From Porphyromonas gulae DSM 15663 (lineage in GTDB: Bacteria; Bacteroidota; Bacteroidia; Bacteroidales; Porphyromonadaceae): DNA of 64,000 nt. Where the stretch lies: assembly GCF_000378065.1 (NCBI RefSeq), contig NZ_KB899149.1:62001-126000 (forward strand), given 5' to 3'. Shown here piece by piece: positions 35,022 through 44,475 of this stretch (its first letter is position 1; each line of letters begins with the position of its first letter). The notes beneath the pieces were generated by a model, which had not been told where the DNA came from, searched no databases, and saw only the letters and a program-made list of their open reading frames with translations. A program made the translations under genes and the position numbers.

Positions 35022-36182
35022 ATGAAGAAGATCGTGATAGCCATAGACTCCTTCAAGGGTTGCCTCTCCTCTGCCGAGGCAGGAGAAGCTGCTGCCGCAG
35101 GTGTACGAGCAGCTTGTCCCACTGCAGAAGTGGTGGTACTGCCCGTGGCCGATGGGGGAGAGGGGATGCAGGATGTGCTGATAGCTGCCACGGACGGGCG
35201 GCGCATCGTCCTCCGTGCCCATTCCCCGCTAATGGAAATGCGTGAGACGTCTTATGGCATATCGGCTGACGGGCAGACGGCTTTCATCGAAATGGCGAGC
35301 ATCAGCGGACTGCCTCTCGTGCCGGAAGGCCGACGTAATCCGATGCAGACTACCACGTTCGGCACAGGAGAGTTAATCAAAGATGCTTTGGATCGAGGTT
35401 GCCGTATGTTTATCGTCGGGATCGGCGGTAGTGCCACCAACGATGCCGGGCTGGGGATGCTACAGGCATTGGGCTTTCGCTTCTACGATCGAGATGGGAG
35501 AGATATAGGGGAGGACGCGGCCCTATGCGGCAGTTTGCTGTCGGAGGTCTATCGCGTCGATGGCTCTTCGGCACATCCGGCTTTGGCCGATTCGCATTTT
35601 ACGGTGGCTTGCGATGTGCGCAATCCATTCTGCGGCTCCGACGGTGCTGCCTTTGCCTTTGCGCCTCAGAAGGGGGCGGATGAGGAGATGGTAGCCCGAT
35701 TGGATGCCTCGATGCAGCATTTGGCTGCCGTTATACACCGGCATACGGGGCAGGATATAGTCCATGTCCCGGGAGCAGGAGCCGCAGGCGGTATGGGAGG
35801 TGGGCTGTTGGCTTTCCTCGGAGCGGTACTGAAGCCGGGCATCGAGCTGCTATTGGATGCCCTGCATTTCTCCGAAAAGATACGGCATGCCGATTTGATC
35901 CTGACCGGTGAGGGCAAAGCCGACCGGCAGACCCTGATGGGCAAAGTGCCGGCCGGTGTGCTGGCCGAAGCCATGAAGCAGGAGATCCCCGTGGTATTGC
36001 TGGCCGGCAGTATCGAGGATGCTGTGGCTCTTAATCGCGCCGGTTTCCTCGGTCTTTTTTCCATTACTCCTTCTCCTGTCAGCCTTAGGGAGGCGATGAA
36101 TCCGGCTTGTGCCCGGGACAACCTCCGGCGCACGGCCGAGCAGGTATGCCGTCTCTATGCTTTCGCCTCCGCACGGCCTTAG
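35022..36182 (+). CDS. Glycerate kinase (GarK/GlxK family)
   Basis: A 386-residue cytoplasmic kinase that phosphorylates D-glycerate, typically to 2-phosphoglycerate in this family. Its start MKKIVIAIDSFKGCLSSAEAGEAAAAG is the usual signature, followed by VVVLPVADGGEGM (about 40-52), GVGGSATNDAG-type VGIGGSATNDAGLGML (about 130-145), and PGAGAAGGMGGGLLAFLGA (about 248-266), and LTGEGKADRQTLMGKVPAGV (near 300). All these are diagnostic. It feeds glycerate into lower glycolysis. It stands alone between the ATPase gene and flavodoxin. Confidence 0.94.
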   Translation: MKKIVIAIDSFKGCLSSAEAGEAAAAGVRAACPTAEVVVLPVADGGEGMQDVLIAATDGRRIVLRAHSPLMEMRETSYGISADGQTAFIEMASISGLPLVPEGRRNPMQTTTFGTGELIKDALDRGCRMFIVGIGGSATNDAGLGMLQALGFRFYDRDGRDIGEDAALCGSLLSEVYRVDGSSAHPALADSHFTVACDVRNPFCGSDGAAFAFAPQKGADEEMVARLDASMQHLAAVIHRHTGQDIVHVPGAGAAGGMGGGLLAFLGAVLKPGIELLLDALHFSEKIRHADLILTGEGKADRQTLMGKVPAGVLAEAMKQEIPVVLLAGSIEDAVALNRAGFLGLFSITPSPVSLREAMNPACARDNLRRTAEQVCRLYAFASARP

Positions 36183-36279
36183 TCGGGCTGCTTTTTTTCG
36201 ACCGGAATCCCCCTATATATAGGTATGGGCCTATTCTTTTTAGCTATTTGTGGTGATATTACAAGTCGTTGATCTCCTC

Positions 36280-36287
36280 TACTTTTG
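36280..36287 (+). promoter_or_regulatory. Likely -7 box of the flavodoxin gene
   Basis: TACTTTTG fits TAnnTTTG, 33 bases before the ATG at 36321. It overlaps an in-frame upstream start at 36285, which argues for the 36321 start. Confidence 0.5.
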
Positions 36288-36320
36288 CGTAGGTCAAACC
36301 AATATAAACTATTCAAAAAC

Positions 36321-36818
36321 ATGAAATCAATCGGAATCTTCTACGGTTCTTCTACCGGAACGACGAGCGATCTGGCTCAAAAAATTGCTTCTGCATTAGG
36401 CGTTGACTCCGCTAATGTAATGGACGTGGCAAATGCCGATGCAGCCGCAGCAGCGAAATACGATGTACTCCTCCTCGGTTGCTCCACATGGGGTTTGGGC
36501 GACCTGCAGGACGACTGGGAATCATTCCTGCCGAAGCTGAAAGGCGAAAACCTGAGCGGCAAGAAGGTAGGTCTCTTCGGCTGTGGCGATGCTTCTTCTT
36601 ATAGCGATACTTTCTGTGCAGCTCTCGGCACGATCAAGGCCGAACTGGCTAATACGGGCTGTACTTTCATCGGTGCTTATCCAGCTGAAGGCTATAGCTA
36701 CGACGAGACGACTGCCGAAGAAAACGGCCAGCTCATCGGTTTGTGCGTAGACGACGCTAACGAGCCCGACCAGACCGAAGCTCGTATGGAGCGTTGGATC
36801 GCTGCTATGGGATTGTAA
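36321..36818 (+). CDS. fldA: Flavodoxin
   Basis: A 165-residue long-chain flavodoxin, started at ATG 36321 (MKSIGIFYGSSTGTTSDLA) since the upstream extension only adds promoter sequence. The FMN phosphate loop GSSTGTT is at residues 9-15, the 60s loop is CSTWGLGDLQDDW and the 90s loop is FGCGDASSYSDTF, both with the aromatic residues that stack on FMN. The long-chain insert (GYSYDETTAEENGQLIGLCVDDANE) is complete. It carries low-potential electrons in the cytoplasm, for example to pyruvate:ferredoxin oxidoreductase-type enzymes. A DUF2023 gene follows. Confidence 0.95.
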   Translation: MKSIGIFYGSSTGTTSDLAQKIASALGVDSANVMDVANADAAAAAKYDVLLLGCSTWGLGDLQDDWESFLPKLKGENLSGKKVGLFGCGDASSYSDTFCAALGTIKAELANTGCTFIGAYPAEGYSYDETTAEENGQLIGLCVDDANEPDQTEARMERWIAAMGL

Positions 36819-36864
36819 TTAATGTTCTAAGAGCCGGAGATCGGATCGGAGGGAAGCAGCTTAG

Positions 36865-37341
<477 letters not shown>

Positions 37342-37421
37342 GAAACAGCACTGACTTTCAACTATTTGCCTTACTTTTGCTGTCGGTTATTAAGCCAATC
37401 CGTTTTCTCGATAGATAGACA

Positions 37422-37877
37422 ATGGCGATGACGACAAATGAAGTCAAGGATAAGCAGTTGGAATTGGACAAACGCTACCTGCGCATGGCGCGCATTTGGG
37501 CGGAAAATTCCTACTGCGAACGGCGCAAAGTAGGAGCTCTTATCGTCAAAGAGCAGATGATCATATCGGATGGGTACAATGGTACACCGGCCGGATTCGA
37601 GAATATCTGCGAAGACGAGAACAACGTGACCAAGCCCTATGTACTGCATGCCGAAGCCAATGCTATCACCAAAGTGGCCGGCAGCACGAACAACAGCTCC
37701 GGTGCCACTATCTATATCACAGCAGCTCCCTGTATCGAGTGTGCCAAGCTCATCATCCAGAGCAAAATAAAACGGGTGGTTTATTCCGAGAAATATCGTC
37801 TGGAGGACGGCTGTCGCTTGCTGGAGCGAGCCGGCATTGTCGTCGACTTTATAGACATTTCCGATATTCAGGAATAG
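37422..37877 (+). CDS. dCMP/cytidine-type deaminase (ComEB-like)
   Basis: A 151-residue zinc deaminase. The active site motif is HAEANAI (His and catalytic Glu, near residues 77-79), with the two zinc cysteines in PCIECAKLI (near 105-108). RMARIWAENSYCERRKVGALIVK and GYNGTPAGFENICED are typical of the deoxycytidylate deaminase group, which turns dCMP into dUMP for thymidylate synthesis. A start two codons later (MTTNEVK) is possible. It lies 7 bases before the CtpA-type protease gene and begins a run of closely packed plus-strand genes. Confidence 0.92.
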   Translation: MAMTTNEVKDKQLELDKRYLRMARIWAENSYCERRKVGALIVKEQMIISDGYNGTPAGFENICEDENNVTKPYVLHAEANAITKVAGSTNNSSGATIYITAAPCIECAKLIIQSKIKRVVYSEKYRLEDGCRLLERAGIVVDFIDISDIQE

Positions 37878-37884
37878 GTTTATT

Positions 37885-39486
37885 ATGAAAAATTCATCCG
37901 GTCTTGGCGGCGCATTCTCTCATATTCTTGTCGCTGCCATCTTCAGTGCCGTAGGAGCTCTTGCTGCTCATTTCTATTTCACACACAAGAACCCGCGAGA
38001 TTTGAATGAGGTGCTGAATCTGATCGACAAGCACTATGTCGATTCGGTAGATGTGCAGAAGCTGCAGCGCAATATGATTCCTTATCTCCTGGAGCAGCTC
38101 GATCCCCACTCCGTATTCCTTACGAAAACGGACAATGCCGAAGAAGCAGCCACACTCAGTGGCGGATTCTGCGGTATCGGTATTTCCTTCAATACACTGC
38201 TGGATACCATCGTGGTTACACAGGTCGTACCGGGAGGTCCGTCCGATCGTGCAGGCATCCGAGCCGGCGACCGTTTGCTTCAGTCCGGATCGCAAAAGCT
38301 CTATGGTAAGGGCGTCGATATGAACAATGTCGAAGCAGTACTGCGAGGGGAAAAGGGTTCGGTGCTAAATATTCTGGTGCGTCGAAATGGGAAAGAATCC
38401 GTGCACCGGGTGGTGCGTGATGATGTGCCTCTACCTTCACTCAATGCCTATTATCTGATAGAGTCTTCGATCGCCTATGTGCGGATCGATTCGTGGACGG
38501 GTACCACGCATGCGGAGTTTATAGAAGCCTTTGGCCGTCTGCGCAAGAAAGGGGCAGCGAGCCTCATCATCGACCTGCGGGAAAACAGGGGCGGCCTGTT
38601 GGAGCCGGCTATTGCAATGGCCAATGAGTTTTTGGGCAAGAATCTTCCTATCCTTCAGATCGAGGGCAAAGCTTATCCGCGTGAAGAGATCGCATCCGAT
38701 GGCAAGGGTATCTTACAACAGATCCCGCTGGTGGTGCTGGTGGATGAGTTCTCGGCCAGTAGCAGCGAAGTGTTTACCGGAGCCATGCAGGATCATGACC
38801 GTGCTCAAATCATCGGCCGCCGGACCTTTGGCAAAGGGTTGGTACAGCTTCCGTTCGATTTGGCCGATGGCTCTGCCATCCGCCTGACCGTAGCTCGTTA
38901 TTATACGCCATCGGGACGTTCTATCCAGAAGCCTTATTCTTCAGGCGTAGATGAAAACTACTATCAGGATCTGAGGAATCGTTTCAATCACGGGGAGCTT
39001 TACTCGGCTGATAGCATACCCTTGCTGGGAGGCAAGAAATTCAAGACTGCCGGAGGCCGTGAGGTCTATGGCGGTGGCGGTATCATACCGGATATTTTCA
39101 TTCCGCTCGATACGGCAGGACTTAACTCCTATATGATGAAGGTGGAGGATTCGGATTTGATCCCTCGCTATGCGTTCCTGTACAGCGATGCCAACAGGGC
39201 TTTTCTAAGTCGTTTTAAGACTATCGAGGAGTTGGGAGCTTATTTGGATCGTACTTATCTGATCTTCGACTTTGCTTCTTTCGCCCAGCGATACGGTGTC
39301 CCGATGCGTACATCTTTGATCAACGAAGCCCGCAATCGCATGAAACGGCACATCAATGCTTACATCGCGATGAACTTCTTCGATCTACAGGGATATTATC
39401 AACTGATACTGCGTGACGATCCGTTTATATACCAAGCAGTTTCCCTCATCAAAGAGGGCAAAACCTTTCCGTTGAAGCATGACTAA
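37885..39486 (+). CDS. S41 C-terminal processing peptidase (CtpA/Prc type)
   Basis: A 533-residue periplasmic serine protease. Residues of about 9-30 form an uncleaved-signal-like helix. A PDZ domain follows (ISFNTLLDTIVVTQVVPGGPSDRAGIRAGDRLL, about 95-130). The S41 core has the LIIDLRENRGGLL segment, the catalytic serine in DEFSASSSEVFTGA (near residue 292) and the catalytic lysine in IIGRRTFGKGLVQ (near 317). It trims C-terminal tails of envelope proteins. The final 150 residues are a C-terminal region found in Bacteroidota members. The stop overlaps the next gene by 8 bases. Confidence 0.93.
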   Translation: MKNSSGLGGAFSHILVAAIFSAVGALAAHFYFTHKNPRDLNEVLNLIDKHYVDSVDVQKLQRNMIPYLLEQLDPHSVFLTKTDNAEEAATLSGGFCGIGISFNTLLDTIVVTQVVPGGPSDRAGIRAGDRLLQSGSQKLYGKGVDMNNVEAVLRGEKGSVLNILVRRNGKESVHRVVRDDVPLPSLNAYYLIESSIAYVRIDSWTGTTHAEFIEAFGRLRKKGAASLIIDLRENRGGLLEPAIAMANEFLGKNLPILQIEGKAYPREEIASDGKGILQQIPLVVLVDEFSASSSEVFTGAMQDHDRAQIIGRRTFGKGLVQLPFDLADGSAIRLTVARYYTPSGRSIQKPYSSGVDENYYQDLRNRFNHGELYSADSIPLLGGKKFKTAGGREVYGGGGIIPDIFIPLDTAGLNSYMMKVEDSDLIPRYAFLYSDANRAFLSRFKTIEELGAYLDRTYLIFDFASFAQRYGVPMRTSLINEARNRMKRHINAYIAMNFFDLQGYYQLILRDDPFIYQAVSLIKEGKTFPLKHD

Positions 39487-40036
39487 AAAGGTATTAAGAG
39501 CGCAGATCCGGCTACGTAATCGAGAGTTGCTCACGGCGGAAAACCGTGAGGCTTGGTCACAGGCAATCGTGGAGCGGATCTGCCGACTCGACGTTTTTGC
39601 CGATGCCAAACGTATAGGGCTCTATCATGCTTTGCCGGACGAGCCGGATTTGGCCGGCTTGCTACAGGAGTACGCCCATACCAAACAGCTTTTTATCCCC
39701 AGAGTGGAGGGGGACGACATCGCTTTCTATGCCTATACCGGCGAGGCTGATCTTGATGCTGCGGGGGCTTATGGTATCGCCGAGCCTACGGCCGATGCTG
39801 CTACAGCCGTTCCTCCCTCTTCGTTGGATCTGCTGCTGGTGCCCGGTGTCGCTTTCGATCGCAAAGGCAGTCGCATGGGGCGAGGTAAAGGCTATTACGA
39901 CCGCTTCCTGCCCGCTACACAAGCTCGGCTTATCGGTGTCACTTTCTCGTATCGTCTATTGGCTGACTTGCCTACCGATCCATGGGATCGTCCGATGGAG
40001 GGTGTGATCACCGACAGCGAAACACTCCTTCTCTAA
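39479..40036 (+). CDS. 5-formyltetrahydrofolate cyclo-ligase
   Basis: A 185-residue cytoplasmic enzyme that uses ATP to convert 5-formyl-THF into 5,10-methenyl-THF. The signatures are the N-terminal LRAQIRLRNREL (Lys/Arg for substrate), FIPRVEGDDIAFY, and the C-terminal LLLVPGVAFDRKGSRMGRGKGYYDRFL with the Gly/Arg/Tyr-rich ATP site. The start overlaps the CtpA-type gene by 8 bases. After it a 354-base gap leads to dnaN. Confidence 0.93.
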   Translation: MTKKVLRAQIRLRNRELLTAENREAWSQAIVERICRLDVFADAKRIGLYHALPDEPDLAGLLQEYAHTKQLFIPRVEGDDIAFYAYTGEADLDAAGAYGIAEPTADAATAVPPSSLDLLLVPGVAFDRKGSRMGRGKGYYDRFLPATQARLIGVTFSYRLLADLPTDPWDRPMEGVITDSETLLL

Positions 40037-40175
40037 CCGTTTCTTCCTTCCCTTCACCTTTGTATCTGCCCCTAAAGGGTGAATGTCTTCGGGAAAACAG
40101 CCCTCTCAGGGGATTCTTAGGCCGGACGCTCGGATGGAATCATATCCTGTTTTGGTCTGTCTTGCTACAGCCTTC

Positions 40176-40316
40176 CAGGGCTATCGCATTTGAAGGTTTA
40201 TACTGTATCCTTGGCCTCTTTCTTCTATAATTTGGGACTTTAGTACATTAATGCGTACTTGTTTTAGCAATCGTTAGGTTTATAAGTGCGTTAACAGTTC
40301 AAATGCGATTGCCCTG
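40176..40316. repeat. Intergenic inverted repeat upstream of dnaN
   Basis: CAGGGCTATCGCATTTGAA at 40176-40194 is matched at 18 of 19 positions by the reverse complement of 40298-40316, with 103 bases between. ACAGCCTTCC occurs directly beside both arms (near 40167 and 40317). The 40037-40390 gap has no gene; the pattern suggests a small palindromic element or RNA structure. Confidence 0.6.
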
Positions 40317-40335
40317 ACAGCCTTCCGAGGGTAGC

Positions 40336-40365
40336 TTGTCGGTTATACGAAAAGCCCTACTTTTG
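40336..40365 (+). promoter_or_regulatory. Canonical promoter of dnaN
   Basis: TTG (40336-40338), 19 bases, TACTTTTG (40358-40365): an exact fit to the Bacteroidota consensus. The start codon is 25 bases further on. Confidence 0.75.
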
Positions 40366-40390
40366 TAAGAAACCAATAAATATATACACA

Positions 40391-41524
40391 ATGAAGTTTG
40401 AAGTAGCCAGCAACGTGTTGTTGCAACACTTGCAATTGATTGCCCGCGTCATAGCTTCACGCAGTACACTTCCAATTTTGGAGTCTGTCCTTTTCGAGCT
40501 GGAGGGGGATCAATTACGTCTTACCGCGGCCGATATGGCTAATCGGATGAGTACGGAACTTACCGTGAACAACGTAGGGGGCGAAAACGGTTCTTTCGCC
40601 GTTCCCGAACGAATCTTACTTGAACCGTTGAAAGAACTGCCCGATCAGCCTATCTCTTTTGAGATAAATATGGAAAGCAAAGCGGCTGAGATCGCATACA
40701 GCAACGGGCATTACAGTTTTGTGGTACAGGATGCTTCGACCTATCCGGTGGCAGCTTCTTTGTCTCCTGAAGCCATCGTTTCTATCGTGAAGGCCGAAGC
40801 CTTGCTCAGCGGCCTTTCGGCGACCCTTTTTGCTACCAGTCAGGACGAACGCCGGCCGATCATGACAGGAGTCTATCTGGATTTCTTCGAAGACAAATTG
40901 GTTTTCGTAGGCTCGGATGGACAGATCTTGGTGAAGCAGGAGGATGCCAATGTACAAAGCCGTCAGCGCAGTGCTTTCTGTCTGCCGAGGAAGGCCTGTC
41001 TTCTGCTGCGCAATGTCCTGCCCCGACTGGAGGGCGATGTGACGCTCACTTACGATAGCAACTATCTCCATATAGAGCTTGGCAATTATACGCTCAGGGC
41101 ACGCCTGCTGGAAGGTCGTTATCCGAATTATAATAGTGTAATACCCACGAGCAATCCTTTCTCCGTGAAAGTGGATCGTCTCCAGCTGCTATCGGGAGCC
41201 AAGCGTGTATCCATCTTCTCCAATCCGGCTACGAGTATGCTGCGGATGGAGTTTACACCTGCCGGCATCCGCTTGTCGGCCAATGATATAGACTTCTCTG
41301 TGGCAGCCGAAGAACATGTGCCGGCAGAATGTCCGGCCGATATCAATATGCGTATCGGATTCAAGTCGGATGTCTTTCAGACCATTCTGCAAGGAATGTC
41401 ATCGGAAGAGGTGATCATGACTCTGGCAGATCAGACCCGTGCCGGTCTCATCCTACCGGCAGAGAATGCACCGGGTATCAGCCTCTGCAATTTGCTTTTG
41501 CCGATGAAGTTGATCGGCGAATAA
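40391..41524 (+). CDS. dnaN: DNA polymerase III beta subunit (sliding clamp)
   Basis: A 377-residue ring-forming clamp that holds the replicative polymerase on DNA. Three similar clamp domains of about 120 residues each are present; signature stretches are MKFEVASNVLLQHLQLIARVIASRSTLPILESVLFE, RRPIMTGVYLDF near residue 155, LLEGRYPNYNSVIP near 240, and the C-terminal LLPMKLIGE. It is separated from dnaA in this window. A DnaQ-like exonuclease follows by 12 bases, which makes a replication-related pair. Confidence 0.96.
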   Translation: MKFEVASNVLLQHLQLIARVIASRSTLPILESVLFELEGDQLRLTAADMANRMSTELTVNNVGGENGSFAVPERILLEPLKELPDQPISFEINMESKAAEIAYSNGHYSFVVQDASTYPVAASLSPEAIVSIVKAEALLSGLSATLFATSQDERRPIMTGVYLDFFEDKLVFVGSDGQILVKQEDANVQSRQRSAFCLPRKACLLLRNVLPRLEGDVTLTYDSNYLHIELGNYTLRARLLEGRYPNYNSVIPTSNPFSVKVDRLQLLSGAKRVSIFSNPATSMLRMEFTPAGIRLSANDIDFSVAAEEHVPAECPADINMRIGFKSDVFQTILQGMSSEEVIMTLADQTRAGLILPAENAPGISLCNLLLPMKLIGE

Positions 41525-41536
41525 CAACACAATCGA

Positions 41537-42316
41537 ATGAAATTGAATCTGAAAAATCCACTGGTCTTCTTCGACCTCGAAACAACGGGCGTGGACTTGG
41601 TACGTGACAGAATCGTCGAAATTTCTATTCTGAAAGTTATGCCTGATGAGAGTGAAGAGAGCAAAACAAGGCGTATCAATCCCGAACGTCCTATCCCTCC
41701 CGAATCGACAGCTATTCACGGCATCACGGATGAGGATGTGAAGGACTGCCCTCCATTCCGTTCGGTGGCCAAAAGTCTGGCGCAATGGATAGAAGGCTGT
41801 GACTTGGCCGGCTTCAATTCGACGCGATTCGATGTGCCGATACTGGTGGAGGAGTTTCTCCGTGCCGGAGTGGACATTGACCTTCGCCGGAGAAAGCTCA
41901 TAGACGTTCAGACGATTTTTCATAAGATGGAACCTCGCACATTGGAGGCGGCCACTCGTTTCTATTGCAACAGGACTTTGGAAAATGCACATTCGGCCGA
42001 AGCCGATACACGCGCTACCTACGATGTATTCAAGGCTCAGTTGGATCGTTACGAGGGAACATTGGAGAACGATATGGCTTTCTTGGCCGACTTCTCTCGC
42101 CAGTCTCGCAACGTAGACTTTGCTGGCCGATTGGTTTATGACGATAATGACAACGTCATCATTAATTTCGGTAAGTATCGTGGCCGTAAAGCTCTGGATG
42201 TATTGCGTACGGATTCTGGCTACTACGGCTGGATCATGGACGCGGACTTTACACTGAATACGAAGCAGGAATTTACCCGCTTGCGTATGTCTCTGAACAA
42301 TCCCGGGACCAAATAA
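41537..42316 (+). CDS. 3'-5' exonuclease, DnaQ/DEDDh family
   Basis: A 259-residue exonuclease. The DEDDh residues are visible: LVFFDLETTGVDLV (Asp and Glu, near residues 13-15), LAGFNSTRFDVPIL (Asp, near 100), and HSAEADTRATYDVFKAQ (His and final Asp, near 150-157). The last third contains INFGKYRGRKALDVLRTDSGYYGWIMDADF, a small domain often attached in Bacteroidota. It may proofread for the polymerase or trim DNA ends; its place right after dnaN supports a replication role. Confidence 0.9.
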   Translation: MKLNLKNPLVFFDLETTGVDLVRDRIVEISILKVMPDESEESKTRRINPERPIPPESTAIHGITDEDVKDCPPFRSVAKSLAQWIEGCDLAGFNSTRFDVPILVEEFLRAGVDIDLRRRKLIDVQTIFHKMEPRTLEAATRFYCNRTLENAHSAEADTRATYDVFKAQLDRYEGTLENDMAFLADFSRQSRNVDFAGRLVYDDNDNVIINFGKYRGRKALDVLRTDSGYYGWIMDADFTLNTKQEFTRLRMSLNNPGTK

Positions 42317-42341
42317 ACAAGCATAAGAGAACCTCGTACAG

Positions 42342-43556
42342 ATGAAATCATCTTTGGCCGGCAAGCACATCGTCCTCGGTATCACGGGGAGTATCGCAGC
42401 CTATAAGGCTGCCGTTCTGACCCGCCTGCTCATCAAGAAGGGGGCTGAAGTGCAAATAGTCATTACTCCTGCCGGCAAGGAGTTCATTACTCCCATCACT
42501 CTCTCGGCTCTGACATCCAAGCCTGTCATCAGCGAATTTTTCTCCGGACGGGATGGCACATGGAACAGCCATGTGGATCTCGGTCTCTGGGCGGATGCTA
42601 TGCTCATCGCTCCGGCCACAGCCTCTACGATAGGCAAGATGGCACATGGGATCGCCGACAATATGTTGGTAACCACTTACCTTTCCGCCAAGGCTCCCGT
42701 GTTCGTGGCTCCGGCTATGGATTTGGATATGTTCCGACATCCGAGTACGCAACGCAATATCGAGATACTGCGCTCTTATGGCAATCATATCATCGAGCCG
42801 GGCGAGGGCGAATTGGCCAGCCATCTTGTAGGAAAGGGGCGGATGGAAGAGCCGGAGCGCATTGTGGAGATACTGGAGGCTTTCTTCGATGGGAGCGATC
42901 GCAAACCGCTCCTTGGAAAGAACGCATTGGTTACAGCCGGCCCTACATACGAGAAACTCGATCCCGTACGTTTTATCGGCAACTACTCTTCCGGAAAGAT
43001 GGGCTTCTGCATAGCCGAACGTTTGGCCGAATTGGGGGCTTCGGTTACGCTTGTCGCCGGCCCTACTGCGATGCAGACAGCCATGGAAGGGATAAACCGT
43101 ATCGATGTGGAGAGTGCCGTGGAGATGCTCGAAGCCTGTCGGAAACCTTTTGAAAAGGCCGACATAACCGTCTTGTCCGCAGCTGTAGCTGACTATCGTC
43201 CGGCAGAGCAGGCAGAGAAAAAGATGAAACGAGAGACCAAGGGCGACTTCGACCTCCGCCTAACCGCAAATCCGGATATAGCGGCTACGCTCGGAGCACT
43301 CAAACGTGCAGGACAGCGGTTGGTGGGTTTTGCTCTGGAGACGGACAGTGGGGAGCAAGAGGCTATGCGCAAGATGAAAGCCAAGAACTTGGATGCAATA
43401 GTACTGAATTCGCTTTCCGATGAGGGAGCCGGATTTGGAGTGGGTACGAATAAGATCACCGTATTCGGCAGTGACGGCCGACCATCGGAATATCCGCTCA
43501 AGAGCAAGGCCGAGGTGGCCGAAGATATTGTGGACTATATAATCGGATTGGGATGA
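42342..43556 (+). CDS. coaBC: CoaBC: phosphopantothenoylcysteine decarboxylase / phosphopantothenate-cysteine ligase
   Basis: A 404-residue bifunctional enzyme of coenzyme A synthesis. The N-terminal flavoprotein (CoaC, about 1-185) has KHIVLGITGSIAAYKAA, the active His in WNSHVDLGLWADAMLIAPATA and FVAPAMDLDM with its asparagine position changed to Asp-Leu-Asp as seen (PAMNxxM is the usual text, so this substitution is worth checking). The C-terminal CoaB part (about 188-404) has NALVTAGPTYEKLDPVRFIGNYSSGKMG. The stop overlaps the next start in ATGA fashion. Confidence 0.93.
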   Translation: MKSSLAGKHIVLGITGSIAAYKAAVLTRLLIKKGAEVQIVITPAGKEFITPITLSALTSKPVISEFFSGRDGTWNSHVDLGLWADAMLIAPATASTIGKMAHGIADNMLVTTYLSAKAPVFVAPAMDLDMFRHPSTQRNIEILRSYGNHIIEPGEGELASHLVGKGRMEEPERIVEILEAFFDGSDRKPLLGKNALVTAGPTYEKLDPVRFIGNYSSGKMGFCIAERLAELGASVTLVAGPTAMQTAMEGINRIDVESAVEMLEACRKPFEKADITVLSAAVADYRPAEQAEKKMKRETKGDFDLRLTANPDIAATLGALKRAGQRLVGFALETDSGEQEAMRKMKAKNLDAIVLNSLSDEGAGFGVGTNKITVFGSDGRPSEYPLKSKAEVAEDIVDYIIGLG

Positions 43557-44461
43557 GAATGAGATTGTGGTGGGGGCTGTGGATCTGCCTGTTTTTCTGT
43601 ACGGCCTCTGCTGTAAGTCAGGAGCTGAATGCCAAGGTAACCATCAATAGCGAACGTCTTGGCAGTAATGCCAATGCGGAGGCGTTCAAGACGCTGGAGC
43701 GTCAGCTCACAGATCTCCTCAACCTGACCCGATGGACAACGGCCACATTCAGTTTTGCTGAGCGTATCGACTGCACCTTTTCCATCAACCTTACCCAGGT
43801 GAAAGACGAAAGTCAATACAAGGCCGAACTCTTCGTTACTTCTCGTCGCCCTGTTTACAACTCCTCCTATTTTTCTCCTCAGCTTATCTGGCGGGATCAG
43901 GAACTGAACTTCGAATACAACCAGTTCGATCCCATCGAATATAATGAGACGGATCTGCAAAGTAATCTGGTAGCCTCCGTCGTATTCTATGCCTACTTCA
44001 TATTGGCGATGGATTTTGACAGCTTCAGTCCTTTGGGAGGCAATTCGGCCCGTTCTATGATGCGTCAGATCGTAGCCAGAGCACAGGCCAAACAAGACTG
44101 GAGCGGCTGGAAAGCTTTCGAGAGTACCAAGAATCGCTATGCCCTTGCCGAGGCTATGAATGATGCCGAATTGGAGACTTTGCGCAAGTTTTGGTATGAT
44201 TATCACCGACGGGCATTGGACGAAATGGTCGGCAATCCCAATCGCGGACGCACTACGGTATTAGAGCTGTTGCCTCAGCTGGAAGCTGTTTACAAGGTAC
44301 GTCCCATGTCGCCACTGCTTTCCATCTTTGCGGCTGTGAAGCTGGATGAGATCGTGAATATATTGTCGAAAGCCAATGCTTCGGAAAAGCAGGATGCATA
44401 TAAAATACTGAACAAGGTATTCCCGACTGAGGGAAACAAGCTGAATCCGCTCAAAAAATAA
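43553..44461 (+). CDS. DUF4835 family exported protein (PorD-type)
   Basis: A 302-residue protein with a signal peptide (LWWGLWICLFFCTASAVS, cleavage near residue 22). It starts ELNAKVTINSERLGSNANAEAFKTLERQL, which fits DUF4835, a family conserved between coaBC and recN across Bacteroidota. To my recollection some databases call it PorD of the type IX secretion system, but I cannot confirm a direct role. The protein is probably periplasmic or outer-membrane-associated. It overlaps coaBC by 4 bases and is 14 bases before recN. Confidence 0.8.
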   Translation: MRMRLWWGLWICLFFCTASAVSQELNAKVTINSERLGSNANAEAFKTLERQLTDLLNLTRWTTATFSFAERIDCTFSINLTQVKDESQYKAELFVTSRRPVYNSSYFSPQLIWRDQELNFEYNQFDPIEYNETDLQSNLVASVVFYAYFILAMDFDSFSPLGGNSARSMMRQIVARAQAKQDWSGWKAFESTKNRYALAEAMNDAELETLRKFWYDYHRRALDEMVGNPNRGRTTVLELLPQLEAVYKVRPMSPLLSIFAAVKLDEIVNILSKANASEKQDAYKILNKVFPTEGNKLNPLKK

Positions 44462-44475
44462 TCCTCTTTTTCGGG

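Noticed and set aside
40391-41524. Possible chromosome origin next to dnaN
   Set aside because: No dnaA gene and no cluster of DnaA boxes were seen; dnaN is often away from the origin in this phylum.
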